Source: Marinimicrobium sp. C6131 | GTDB lineage: Bacteria; Pseudomonadota; Gammaproteobacteria; Pseudomonadales; Cellvibrionaceae | Assembly (NCBI RefSeq): GCF_026153455.1 | Contig: NZ_CP110629.1 | Location: 248,001 to 312,000, forward strand | DNA length: 64,000 nucleotides | Direction: 5' to 3' | In this document: positions 34,064-43,500 of the stretch, one piece after another | Numbering within the stretch: position 1 is the stretch's first letter | How the letters are laid out: every line of letters starts with the position of its first letter | Notes under the pieces: model-generated | Database searches by the model: none | What the model was told of the DNA's origin: nothing | The model's input: the letters and a program-made list of their open reading frames with translations, nothing else | Translations under genes and position numbers: made by a program

Positions 34064-36709
34064 ATGCGCATTGATCGATTGACCAACCAGCTGCAAACCG
34101 CGTTGTCTGACGCTCAGTCCCTGGCAGTGGGCCGGGATCATAGCCAGCTGGAATCCTACCACCTGCTCCAGGCGCTTCTGGATCAACAGGGCGGCACGGC
34201 TCGCTCACTCCTGGCGCAATCCGGCTTCAATATGACCGGCCTGCGCAATGAGCTGGCCAAGCAACTGGAGAACCTGGCCAAAGTGCAGAATCCGACCGGC
34301 GATGTGGGTATGTCCCAGGAGCTCGGCCGCCTGCTCAATCTGGCCGATCGTCGCGCCCAGAAAGCTGGTGACAAATTTGTCTCCAGCGAGTCGGTCCTTT
34401 TGGCCGCCATGCTCGATGGCGAGAGCCAGTTGGGCAAACTGCTCAAACAGTTTGGTGACGCCACCAGCCTGGAGCAGACTGTAGAGAAAGTCCGCGGCGG
34501 TGAAACCGTGGACGATGCCGACGCCGAGGGCAATCGCCAGGCGCTGGAAAAATACACCCTGGATCTCACTGCCCGGGCCGAAGCCGGGAAGCTGGATCCG
34601 GTGATTGGCCGGGACGATGAAATTCGCCGGACCATCCAGGTCCTTCAGCGCCGCACCAAAAACAACCCGGTACTGATTGGTGAGCCCGGTGTCGGTAAAA
34701 CCGCCATCGTGGAAGGGCTCGCCCAGCGGATCGTCAACGGCGAAGTCCCCGAAGGCCTGAAAAACAAACGTCTCCTGTCGCTGGATCTGGGCAGCCTGCT
34801 GGCGGGTGCCAAATTCCGTGGCGAGTTTGAAGAGCGCCTGAAGTCCGTGCTCAAAGAGCTGGCCCGGGAAGAGGGGCAGGTCATTCTGTTTGTCGACGAA
34901 CTGCACACCATGGTCGGGGCCGGCAAGGCCGAAGGCGCCATGGATGCGGGCAATATGCTCAAACCGGCACTCGCGCGCGGCGAACTGCACTGTGTCGGGG
35001 CCACCACCCTGAATGAGTATCGCCAGTACATCGAGAAAGACGCCGCACTGGAACGTCGCTTCCAGAAAGTGCTGGTGGACGAGCCGAGTGAGGCCGATAC
35101 CATCGCCATTTTGCGCGGCCTGAAAGAGCGCTACGAAGTCCACCACGGGGTAGACATTACCGATTCGGCCATTATCGCCGCCGCCAAACTGTCCCAGCGC
35201 TACATCACCGACCGGCAACTGCCAGACAAGGCCATTGACCTGATCGATGAGGCGGCCAGTCGTATCCGGATGGAGATTGATTCCAAGCCGGAGGAGATGG
35301 ACCGGTTGGAGCGGCGTCTTATCCAGCTCAAAATTGAGCGCGAGGCGGTCAAAAAGGACGAGGACGAGGCGAGTAAAAAGCACCTGGAAAAAATCGAGTC
35401 GGATATCGACCGGCTCGAGCGTGAGTATGTCGATCTCGACGAAGTCTGGCGTGCGGAAAAAGCCGCGCTGCAGGGCTCCCATGAGATCAAAAGCAACCTG
35501 GAGCAGGCCCGGCTGGATATGGAGGCGGCGCGCCGAGCGGGCGATCTCGCCCGTATGTCGGAGCTGCAGTACGGCGTCATTCCTGAGCTGGAGAAGCAGT
35601 TGGATATGGCCAGCCAGGTCGAAATGATGGAAATGAAGCTGCTCCGCAACCGGGTGACCGATGAGGAGATTGCAGAAGTGGTCTCCAAGTGGACCGGCAT
35701 TCCGGTTTCCAAAATGCTTGAGGGCGAACGGGACAAGTTGATCCGGATGGAGGATGCCCTGCACCAGCGGGTGATCGGTCAGCACGAAGCAGTGGTCGCT
35801 GTGGCCAACGCGGTGCGTCGTTCCCGGGCCGGCCTCTCGGACCCGAACCGCCCCAACGGCTCTTTCCTGTTTCTCGGGCCAACCGGGGTGGGTAAAACCG
35901 AGCTGTGTAAGTCCCTGGCGGAGTTCCTGTTCGACAGCCAGGAAGCCATGGTGCGCATCGACATGTCCGAGTTCATGGAGAAGCACTCCGTGGCTCGCCT
36001 GATCGGTGCACCCCCTGGCTATGTCGGCTACGAAGAGGGCGGTTATCTCACAGAAGCGGTGCGCCGTCGTCCCTACTCGGTGCTGTTATTGGATGAGGTG
36101 GAAAAAGCCCACCCGGATGTGTTCAACATCCTGTTGCAGGTGCTGGAAGATGGCCGACTCACCGATGGCCAGGGCCGGACCGTGGACTTCCGCAATACCG
36201 TGATCGTGATGACCTCCAACCTCGGTTCGAATCGCATTCAGGACCTGGCGGAAGATCGCTCTTACGACACCGTGAGCTTCGACGAAGAGAAAACCGGAGA
36301 CTCCCTGGGCAATGAAAACCGCTATGCGGCGATGAAAGACGCGGTCATGGAGGTGGTGGGACGTCACTTCCGGCCGGAGTTCATCAACCGGGTAGACGAA
36401 GTGGTGGTGTTCCACCCATTGGGTCGTGAGCAAATTCGCGGCATTGCCGATATTCAGCTCAGCCTGCTGCGCAAGCGTCTGGCTGAGCGGGATCTGACCT
36501 TGAGCCTGGACGATGCGGTGATGGATAAACTGGCCGAATCCGGGTTCGATCCGGTCTACGGCGCCCGGCCACTCAAGCGGGCGATCCAGCAGCAGATCGA
36601 AAACCCGCTGGCCCAGGATATTCTTCAGGGGCGCTTTGTGCCGGGGGATAATATCCATGCGGTGCTCAAGGGCGACCGCTTGAGCTTCGAGAAGCGCGCG
36701 CTCCACTGA
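34064..36709 (+). CDS. clpB: ATP-dependent disaggregase ClpB
   Basis: An 881-residue AAA+ chaperone that threads aggregated proteins through its hexamer with DnaK's help. It has the Clp N domain (1-145), AAA-1 with Walker A GEPGVGKT (206-213), the coiled-coil M domain (about 410-530) and AAA-2 with GPTGVGKTE near 608. It is about 24 residues longer than E. coli ClpB, mostly through an insert after NLGSNRIQDLA in AAA-2 (SYDTVSFDEEKTGDSLGNEN). GAGG precedes the ATG, and a sigma-32-type promoter lies upstream. Its end is 19 bp from the end of the convergent DUF4124 gene. Confidence 0.97.
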   Translation: MRIDRLTNQLQTALSDAQSLAVGRDHSQLESYHLLQALLDQQGGTARSLLAQSGFNMTGLRNELAKQLENLAKVQNPTGDVGMSQELGRLLNLADRRAQKAGDKFVSSESVLLAAMLDGESQLGKLLKQFGDATSLEQTVEKVRGGETVDDADAEGNRQALEKYTLDLTARAEAGKLDPVIGRDDEIRRTIQVLQRRTKNNPVLIGEPGVGKTAIVEGLAQRIVNGEVPEGLKNKRLLSLDLGSLLAGAKFRGEFEERLKSVLKELAREEGQVILFVDELHTMVGAGKAEGAMDAGNMLKPALARGELHCVGATTLNEYRQYIEKDAALERRFQKVLVDEPSEADTIAILRGLKERYEVHHGVDITDSAIIAAAKLSQRYITDRQLPDKAIDLIDEAASRIRMEIDSKPEEMDRLERRLIQLKIEREAVKKDEDEASKKHLEKIESDIDRLEREYVDLDEVWRAEKAALQGSHEIKSNLEQARLDMEAARRAGDLARMSELQYGVIPELEKQLDMASQVEMMEMKLLRNRVTDEEIAEVVSKWTGIPVSKMLEGERDKLIRMEDALHQRVIGQHEAVVAVANAVRRSRAGLSDPNRPNGSFLFLGPTGVGKTELCKSLAEFLFDSQEAMVRIDMSEFMEKHSVARLIGAPPGYVGYEEGGYLTEAVRRRPYSVLLLDEVEKAHPDVFNILLQVLEDGRLTDGQGRTVDFRNTVIVMTSNLGSNRIQDLAEDRSYDTVSFDEEKTGDSLGNENRYAAMKDAVMEVVGRHFRPEFINRVDEVVVFHPLGREQIRGIADIQLSLLRKRLAERDLTLSLDDAVMDKLAESGFDPVYGARPLKRAIQQQIENPLAQDILQGRFVPGDNIHAVLKGDRLSFEKRALH

Positions 36710-36728
36710 GTGCGCGCTCGGAGTTGCT

Positions 36729-37160
36729 TCAGCAGGCTCGGTCCATAATCTGGCGGGCGGTTTCCGCCCGTTCGGACAGCTCCTCCTCGCCCAGGTAACG
36801 CCGACTGCCGTCCTCGGTCTCTACGGCAATCCGGCCTCCCCGCTCCAGGGTTTCCAGGTTCTGACGGGCCCGTTGGCAGGCCTCGTCCAGCTCCTGTTGC
36901 GAGGGTTGCCCGGCATTGCTGGCTGCCGATTGCGGTTCCGGTTGCTCGGGTTCGGGGCGCGGATACTGGCTGGAGTAATCCACCGGCTCGCTGTGGCCTG
37001 TCCGGGTGCGCAGCGACTCTGATGGACGTCCCTTGGGCGGATGAGCGGTAAAATGCGTTACCCCGTCATCATCCACCCAGCGGTAAACCTGATCGGCCAG
37101 CCCCGTCAGTGGGGTGGCGCAGAGCGTGATGGCCAGCACGGCCAGAAGCGGGTGTTTCAT
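36729..37160 (-). CDS. DUF4124 domain protein, exported
   Basis: A 143-residue protein with a signal peptide ending near GLA-DQ (residues 21-23) and the N-terminal DUF4124 motif QVYRWVDDDGVTHFTAHPPKG, common in gammaproteobacterial periplasmic proteins of unknown role. A Pro/Glu-rich linker and a C-terminal helix with CQRARQNLETLERGG and a final Cys (DRAC) follow; the two cysteines may form a disulfide. It is divergent from the ilvI region. No function can be given beyond probable periplasmic location. Confidence 0.8.
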   Translation of the reverse strand: MKHPLLAVLAITLCATPLTGLADQVYRWVDDDGVTHFTAHPPKGRPSESLRTRTGHSEPVDYSSQYPRPEPEQPEPQSAASNAGQPSQQELDEACQRARQNLETLERGGRIAVETEDGSRRYLGEEELSERAETARQIMDRAC

Positions 37161-37671
37161 GTTGGGCTCCCTTCGTTGGCGGGCGGCGGTAGTGGGCCGG
37201 TAAAAGCCATCCTGCGCTCATGGCCTCGCGCCGCATGTATCATGGATACACTATAGCCCGGTGGGCCCCGTCGAGAAAGGTGTGTCCCGCGCCAGCGGCT
37301 GAACTTGTCCCCGATTTGTGAACTTATCGCCCAAGTCCCTGTTTACTCTTGACTTTCCGGAGCATTTTCCGAACAATAGCAGATCGCACGATGGCGTGTA
37401 GAGCCAGCCGACAACCTCGGTGCCGTACTCTACACCGGAGGCCGACCCGGCCCCCGAACCATCCGCAGCCGCGAAGGCGCGTTAACCTACGCCGCCTGCC
37501 CAGAGCCAGCCCGCAATTGCTACCCGCGCGGGAGGTCGGGGAATCCCAAGACTGACTCGATTCAGAGAAGCACAGCTCCCGATCCGAAGGGCGGGCAGGC
37601 CGTGGCTTCGTGGTTTGTGGTTGTTGCGACCCCTGAGTTCATACATTCATGGTTATTTGAGAGGTTACCCA
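37161..37671 (+). other. 511-bp non-coding leader between the DUF4124 gene and ilvI
   Basis: I see no credible gene here. Short open frames on the plus strand (37349-37555, and one from 37602 beginning MASWFVVVATPEF) lack good ribosome sites. The second is Val-containing but is not followed by a terminator/antiterminator pair, so a classical ilv attenuator is not supported. A sigma-70-like promoter is noted separately. Confidence 0.5.
37349..37377 (+). promoter_or_regulatory. Possible promoter for ilvIH
   Basis: TTGACT (37349-37354, five of six) and AACAAT (37372-37377, four of six) are separated by 17 bp, about 300 bp upstream of the ilvI start. The long leader that would result is consistent with regulation in the 5' untranslated region, though no structure was recognised. 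Confidence 0.35.
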
Positions 37672-39408
37672 GTGGAAATGCTATCAGGCGGAGATATGCT
37701 GATTCGCTCCCTGCGGGACGAAGGCGTCAAGCACGTGTTCGGTTACCCGGGCGGTGCGGCCCTGCATATTTACGATGCCATATTTCGGCAGAAAGACGTC
37801 AAGCACATCCTGGTCCGTCACGAGCAGGCGGCCACCCACGCGGCGGACGCCTACGCGCGTGCGACCGGTCAGGTGGGCACAGTGCTGGTGACGTCCGGCC
37901 CCGGTGCGACCAATGCCATTACCGGTATTGCCACCGCCTATATGGACTCGATTCCGATGGTGGTCATTTCCGGTCAGGTGGTCTCTGAGCGCATTGGTGA
38001 AGATGCGTTTCAGGAAACGGACATGGTGGGTGTGTCCCGGCCGATCGTAAAGCACAGCTTTATGGTCAAGCATCCGAGCGAGATCCCGGAAATCGTCAAA
38101 AAGGCTTACTACATTGCCTCAACCGGTCGTCCCGGTCCCGTGGTCATTGATATCCCCAAAGACATCACGGCGCCCGGTGAGACCTTCCCCTACGAGTACC
38201 CGGAAAAGGTCAAGATCCGCTCCTACAATCCGGCCACTCGCGGGCATACCGGGCAGATTCGCAAAGCCGTCCAATTGTTGCTGGAATCCAAGCGTCCGGT
38301 CATTTATGCCGGTGGTGGTGTTATTCAGGGTAATGGTTCCGATTTGCTGACCGATCTGGCCAAACGCCTGAACTTCCCGGTCACCAATACCCTGATGGGG
38401 CTGGGGGCCTACCCGGGTTCCGACCGCCAGTTCCTGGGTATGCTGGGCATGCACGGCACCTTTGAAGCCAATACCGCCATGCATCACAGCGATGTCATTC
38501 TCGCCGTGGGCGCACGCTTTGACGACCGGGTAACCAACACCGTCAGCAAGTTCTGCCCCAATGCCAAGATCATCCACATTGATGTGGATCCGGCCTCCAT
38601 TTCCAAAACGGTTGCCGCCGATGTGCCTATCGTTGGATCGGTGGAGAGCGTGTTGACCGAAATGCTGGCCATGGTCAAAGAGAGCAAAGAACAGCCGGAC
38701 GCGGATGCGATCAAGGCCTGGTGGAAGCAGATAGACGAGTGGCGCACCCGTCACGGTCTTTACACAGCGCCGCGCTACAACACGGACGGCGACAAAATCA
38801 TGCCTCAGGATGTGATCAAGGCGCTGTACGAAGTGACCGGGGGCGATGCCTACATCACCTCTGACGTGGGTCAGCACCAGATGTTTGCCGCCCAGTATTA
38901 TCTGTTCGACAAGCCGCGTCGCTGGATCAACTCCGGTGGCCTGGGCACCATGGGCTTCGGTCTGCCGGCGGCCATGGGCGTGCAGATGGCGCACCGCGAT
39001 GCGGTGGTTGCCTGCGTGACCGGGGAAGGCAGCATTCAGATGTGCATCCAGGAGCTGGCGACCTGTACCCAATATCACCTGCCGGTGAAAATCATCTGCC
39101 TGAACAACCACGCTTTGGGCATGGTCAAGCAGTGGCAGGATATGCAGTACGAAAGCCGTTACTCCGAATCACTGTACGAGGAGACTCTGCCGGACTTCGT
39201 CAAGCTGATGGAATCCTACGGGCATGTCGGTATTCGCGTGGATCGCAAAGAAGACCTCAAAGCCAAGATGGAAGAGTGCTTCGCCATGAAAGACCGGGTG
39301 GTGTTTATGGACATCCAGGTTGACCCAAGCGAACACGTATACCCCATGCACGTTGCACCCAATGGGTCCATGCGCGACATGTGGCTGAGCAAGACGGAGC
39401 GTACCTGA
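37672..39408 (+). CDS. ilvI: Acetolactate synthase large subunit
   Basis: A 578-residue thiamine-diphosphate enzyme making acetolactate or acetohydroxybutyrate, the first common step of Val, Leu and Ile synthesis. The start is GTG at 37672 with GAGAGG upstream, giving MEMLSGGDMLIRSL as in pseudomonads; frames starting earlier add non-homologous residues. It has the N-terminal YPGGAALHIYDA and ThDP Glu in VRHEQAA, the FAD-binding middle domain, and the C-terminal ThDP motif in the TGEGSIQMCIQE form (GEG instead of GDG, as in Pseudomonas). ilvH starts 1 bp after its stop. Confidence 0.96.
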   Translation: MEMLSGGDMLIRSLRDEGVKHVFGYPGGAALHIYDAIFRQKDVKHILVRHEQAATHAADAYARATGQVGTVLVTSGPGATNAITGIATAYMDSIPMVVISGQVVSERIGEDAFQETDMVGVSRPIVKHSFMVKHPSEIPEIVKKAYYIASTGRPGPVVIDIPKDITAPGETFPYEYPEKVKIRSYNPATRGHTGQIRKAVQLLLESKRPVIYAGGGVIQGNGSDLLTDLAKRLNFPVTNTLMGLGAYPGSDRQFLGMLGMHGTFEANTAMHHSDVILAVGARFDDRVTNTVSKFCPNAKIIHIDVDPASISKTVAADVPIVGSVESVLTEMLAMVKESKEQPDADAIKAWWKQIDEWRTRHGLYTAPRYNTDGDKIMPQDVIKALYEVTGGDAYITSDVGQHQMFAAQYYLFDKPRRWINSGGLGTMGFGLPAAMGVQMAHRDAVVACVTGEGSIQMCIQELATCTQYHLPVKIICLNNHALGMVKQWQDMQYESRYSESLYEETLPDFVKLMESYGHVGIRVDRKEDLKAKMEECFAMKDRVVFMDIQVDPSEHVYPMHVAPNGSMRDMWLSKTERT

Positions 39409-39409
39409 C

Positions 39410-39901
39410 ATGAAACGTATTATCTCGGTATTGATTGAAAACGCCCCGGGTGCACTGTCCCGGGTCGTCGGGCTGTTTTCCCAGCGTGGCTACAACATTG
39501 AAACCCTGACGGTGGCCCCCACCGAAGACGAGACGCTGTCTCGCCTGACGTTGACCACCATCGGGGACGATCACAAGATTGAGCAGATCACCAAGCATCT
39601 CAACAAGTTGATCGACGTAGTCAAACTGGTGGATCTGACCGAAGGTGCCCACATTGAGCGTGAGCTGATGCTGGTCAAGGTCAAGGCCTCCGGTGCCCAG
39701 CGCGCGGAAGTGAAGCGCTGTGTGGATATTTTCCGTGGTCAGATTGTGGATGTCACCAGCTCGCTGTACGTCATCCAGATCACCGGGACCAGTGACAAAC
39801 TGGACGCCTTCTTCCAGGCCGTGGGCGAAGCGTCCATTCTGGAAGTGGTGCGCTCCGGCGTATCGGGTATCTCCCGCGGGGAGAAAGTGCTCAGCCTGTA
39901 A
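39410..39901 (+). CDS. ilvH: Acetolactate synthase small regulatory subunit
   Basis: A 163-residue regulatory subunit with an N-terminal ACT domain (ISVLIENAPGALSRVVGLFSQ and GYNIETLTVAPTED) that mediates valine feedback inhibition, and the conserved C-terminal domain (EVVRSGVSGISRGEKVL). It immediately follows ilvI. In Pseudomonas, ilvC comes directly after ilvH; here about 11.9 kb separate the two because of the inserted island. A terminator lies 156 bp downstream. Confidence 0.96.
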   Translation: MKRIISVLIENAPGALSRVVGLFSQRGYNIETLTVAPTEDETLSRLTLTTIGDDHKIEQITKHLNKLIDVVKLVDLTEGAHIERELMLVKVKASGAQRAEVKRCVDIFRGQIVDVTSSLYVIQITGTSDKLDAFFQAVGEASILEVVRSGVSGISRGEKVLSL

Positions 39902-40034
39902 GAAGGTCGCCACTCCGCCTCCTTGATGTTAGAGGGGGCATCATCAAGCATCAAAGTTTGCCTGGCTTCAGGGAGGAAGCCGTATGAGTAAGATGCAGGG
40001 TTGCGCTTTTCAGGAATAGTGATAGAATCTCCTC

Positions 40035-40046
40035 GTAACCGATTAC
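40035..40046. promoter_or_regulatory. LacI-type operator-like site 1
   Basis: GTAACCGATTAC differs by one base from the perfect palindrome GTAACCGGTTAC, with the central CG typical of LacI/GalR-family operators. It lies just before the terminator at 40057. The same 12-mer recurs at 40284. Confidence 0.5.
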
Positions 40047-40056
40047 AAACCGTTTG

Positions 40057-40087
40057 GCTCCCGTCTCCTATCCGGGAGCTTTTTTTT
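40057..40087 (+). terminator. Rho-independent terminator after ilvIH
   Basis: GCTCCCG (40057-40063) pairs with CGGGAGC (40073-40079) around a 9-base loop, followed directly by eight T residues. It is oriented to end transcription arriving from ilvIH and isolates it from the island downstream. Confidence 0.85.
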
Positions 40088-40283
40088 GCCCGGATGCTTT
40101 ACCCTCCCAGATTGATCGCCTTCTGCCAGTGGCAGACTGTGGATAACCCTCTTTTCTATTCTTCTCCTATTTCTTGTCTGGTTGGCAGTCTCTGGTCTTG
40201 CGAGGTAAGCCAGTTATCTCGCTGTGTAACGAAAAAGGCCAGTGCTTTAGAGAGCGTTAAACCTTCAGTTTTTGTGTCGTAAA

Positions 40284-40295
40284 GTAACCGATTAC
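40284..40295. promoter_or_regulatory. LacI-type operator-like site 2
   Basis: An exact repeat of the 12-mer GTAACCGATTAC found at 40035, 249 bp away, and 190 bp before the third related site. Repeated operators at such spacing are compatible with repressor looping. Confidence 0.5.
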
Positions 40296-40400
40296 AGAAA
40301 GGGTGATGATTGTCCCTTAATAAATATCGGTATAAGAGTCGGCTCAGCCGGCAAAAAATTCATATAAGGCAGCAAAATCAACCATTTTTATAATTTTAAA

Positions 40401-40424
40401 GAATTAAAACTTACGTTTTAATTC
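40401..40424. repeat. Perfect AT-rich palindrome upstream of the island promoter
   Basis: GAATTAAAAC (40401-40410) and GTTTTAATTC (40415-40424) are exact inverted repeats separated by TTAC. The site lies 42 bp upstream of the -35 of the receptor promoter, a place where an activator could bind. Its sequence is unlike the LacI-type sites, so a second regulator is suggested. Confidence 0.5.
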
Positions 40425-40465
40425 TAAATTTGTATTTTATGCTGGTCGAAAAACGGCTTGCTCCG

Positions 40466-40494
40466 TTGATTATGTATCCGGTTACATATATTCT
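40466..40494 (+). promoter_or_regulatory. Promoter of the mannan island with an operator in its spacer
   Basis: TTGATT (40466-40471) and TATTCT (40489-40494), each four of six, are exactly 17 bp apart. The spacer is filled by a third operator-like palindrome, GTATCCGGTTAC (40474-40485), whose symmetry extends outward to TATGTA...TACATA with only the central pair mismatched. A repressor bound there would block RNA polymerase. It lies about 95 bp upstream of the receptor start. The regulator gene is not in the window. Confidence 0.55.
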
Positions 40495-40588
40495 TAACCT
40501 GAATTTGGTTGGTTAGGTAAGAGGGGTGATTACCATCTTTCCTGCCCAAGCAGTTAATTCTCATAAAAATACAGCAGGAGTCTTTAGT

Positions 40589-43500
40589 ATGAGCCGAACA
40601 AATAAATACACTCCCCGGCTTTTGAGTTCAGTGATCGCTGCCGTCGTAGCATCCGGCGCTTCCTCTTATTCAAATGCACAAGATCAAGGCTTGCTCGAAG
40701 AGGTTGTAGTAACCGGTATCCGGGGTGCGCAAGAACAATCAATTGATATCAAGCGGAACTCTGATGAAGTGGTGGATGCCATTACGTCCGAAGATATCGG
40801 CAAACTGCCAGATAGCACGATTGCAGACTCCCTGCAACGAGTAACCGGCATTCAGATCCAGCGGAGCGCGGGTCAAGGTGGCGTCGTTAGTATCCGTGGC
40901 TCAAACGAAGTACTGACGACTTTGAATGGTGAGCTGTTTCTAACCGCGCAAAACATTTTAAACAGCAACGCTGATTACCAAGATATACCGGCAAGCTTGA
41001 TTTCAGGCGTGGTGGTGTCGAAATCCTCCAATGCAAAGCAACTGGAGGGCGGTATTGGTGGTACCGTGGATCTGCAGACCCGCAGGTCACTAATGTTGGA
41101 TGAGGGGGTGACCTCCGTTGCGCGACTTCAAGCAAGCACTGGGAGCATAACCGAGACGACAGACCCCGAGGTCAACGGTTTGATCGGATTTAACAACGAT
41201 GATCGATATGGTATGTCGTTGGCGTTTGCTTACGCTGACCAGTCCCTGGCCTCCAATCAAACCCAGACACGTGCGGGAGTTCAGAATCGGGCTGATGCAC
41301 TAATGATGATGAACTGGGATGGTCCGGTTTCAACAAATTTTATCACTGAACGTGAACGGGTTGGGCTTAGCTACAATTTCAATGCCCAGCTTAGTGACTC
41401 GTTAGAGCTGAATATCGATTCGTTCTATAACAGCATGGACGAAAAGTCGGCGGGAAATATGTTCCAGTTTGATCTGGATTCTGTGGGCTGGGACTACGGT
41501 CGGATGCAACCAGAAGGAGTCAGGTCTGCGGGAGACGTTCCTGTAGCACAGGGCGCCTATGCGACAGGATGGACGGCAGATATGAACTCTGCAATACGTG
41601 CAGGTGTATCTTCCAATTTTCGTGAAACCTCTGCCGTAAATAACAGCGTCGAGCTTAAGTTCGACAATGGCGGTAACTTTACAGGTAGCGTGCGCTATAT
41701 TAGCTCACAGGCTACGCGGGATGCAGACGTGTTGACTTTGGTTCAGCGTCCCTCGTCTCCGGGTGAAAATGGTCTGTTTGACGATCGAGGCTACGTCTAT
41801 AACCTTGAGGGAGATTATCGACAGGTAAATCCTGGGTATCTTGGCGGCAATTACACTACTACCTTCCTGACTCATGATGATGGGGTTACTTGGGAATTTG
41901 GCCCGACATTTGCTCAAGAAATGACCGATAGCTCTGCTTGGTACATACACTCCAGCTGGCTCGAGGGAGAGCGCCACACAGCTAATCTTGATGTCTTGCG
42001 TGCTGACGGTACCTATCGGTTTGGCAATGATGGGATAACCTCTATGGATTTCGGTATTAGGGAGAGTACACGAGGCATAGAACGAGATTCTCATCATTAC
42101 TTCATGCCTACTGGAATAACTGCGTATGACCCGGCAGATATGCAGCCGTATGACATGCTGGTTAAGTACCATGAAGCAGGTTATGTGTACGGAACCGGTC
42201 AGGGTAACGACGGCACCAGTGGTACCTATCTCGTAGAAACTCCGGAAGGCAGCTTGGTTGAGCTGAAAGAAATAGGCCTTGAGCCTGTTCGGGGGCTGAA
42301 CTTGGATGACTCGGCCTTGCAGGGGTATATCCATCAAGTGTCAGATTTCGGCGAAACCGTAAAATCGTTTAACTCCTCGCTTCCAATGATCAATGTTGAC
42401 AGGATCGATAACAATCTGACCTTCATCGATGACATCTATGATGCGGATCATGTCAGAAAAAATCGACCTGATCAGTCTTATGTGATCGATGAGGATCGCC
42501 AGTCACTGTACTTCAAGTTCAATTTCTACAAGGATCTTACCAGCTTCGTTACCCTGAGTGGTAATGCTGGCGTGCGACGCGTTACGGACACTTTGACTAT
42601 CAAGCAGAATGTTTACGATAGCAATCGCCTTGGCCGAGATGTTTTTGCGGGAAGCGATCCAAATCACACCTATTATGTAGATTCGGGTGACAAATATACA
42701 ACAGTTACTCACTCGTCGTTCCTTCCAAGTCTGAACGCAAACGTATCTTTTGGCGACGACTATAAGATCAAAGTTTCATACGATGAAAGAACATCACTTC
42801 AGGCGTTAGATCAGTTTGGGCAGGGAACGTTTACCTCTTGGCAGAGTGAGCAGGTGGACCCTAATACAGGAAATCGCTATCAAGCAATTAGTGAAGTTCG
42901 GTTGGGGGGGAATCCTAATCTCCAGCCTTGGAGCGCCAAGGTCTATAACGTCGCAGGTGAGTGGTATCCGTCTGATAATGCGTTAATTGGTCTTACTGCA
43001 TTCTATATGGATATCGGTGGCTTCACTGAGGAGGTAAGAACCACTGATCTTACCCTTCCCGATAGTGATGGCGTAGTTCGCCGCGGCGGAACGGTTATTG
43101 AACTTCGCAATGGGTCAAATGCGAGTGTAGAAGGCGTTGAACTTTCATATCAGCAAAGTTTCGATTTCTTGCCTGGGTTTATGAGTAATACAGGTATGAC
43201 CTGGAACTACACATATTCTCCGAGCACTCGAGAAGGCGTTACCTTTGCCGCTGATGGTGAAGATGTACCATTTAATGCGACTGCAGAAGATCAGTCCAAT
43301 TTGGTGCTTTGGTATAGCAGTGATCTCTTTGAGCTCCGTGCTGCTGCCAACTACCTCGGCCCGCGTTACAACGGGACTCAAACCGCAGCAATTCAGAGTG
43401 ATGACGAAAGTGTTCTCGGAGGCCTGCCTGTATGGGATGAAGAGACCCTCTATGTTGATCTGAATGCGGTTTATCACATGAATGACGCTATAGATGTAAC

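Larger units (their letters stand above)
39902..40588 (+). other. 687-bp regulatory region ahead of the mannan island
   Basis: No believable gene is present; a 93-codon frame at 40001-40282 has no ribosome site and runs through the terminator. The stretch holds the ilvIH terminator, three LacI-type operator-like sites, a perfect AT-rich palindrome and a promoter, each listed separately. Composition becomes markedly AT-rich from about 40300 on. Confidence 0.8.

Noticed and set aside
34205..35986. Long open frame (593 codons) on the minus strand across clpB
   Set aside because: It is antisense to a complete ClpB gene with intact motifs. GC-rich third positions create the open antisense frame, and its product resembles no protein family.
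37602..37671. Leader peptide and attenuator before ilvI
   Set aside because: A short frame with four valines exists, but no run of regulatory codons followed by alternative hairpins and a T-run is visible.
40001..40282. 93-codon plus-strand frame after ilvH
   Set aside because: It has no ribosome site, runs through the ilvIH terminator and covers two operator-like repeats; composition is non-coding.
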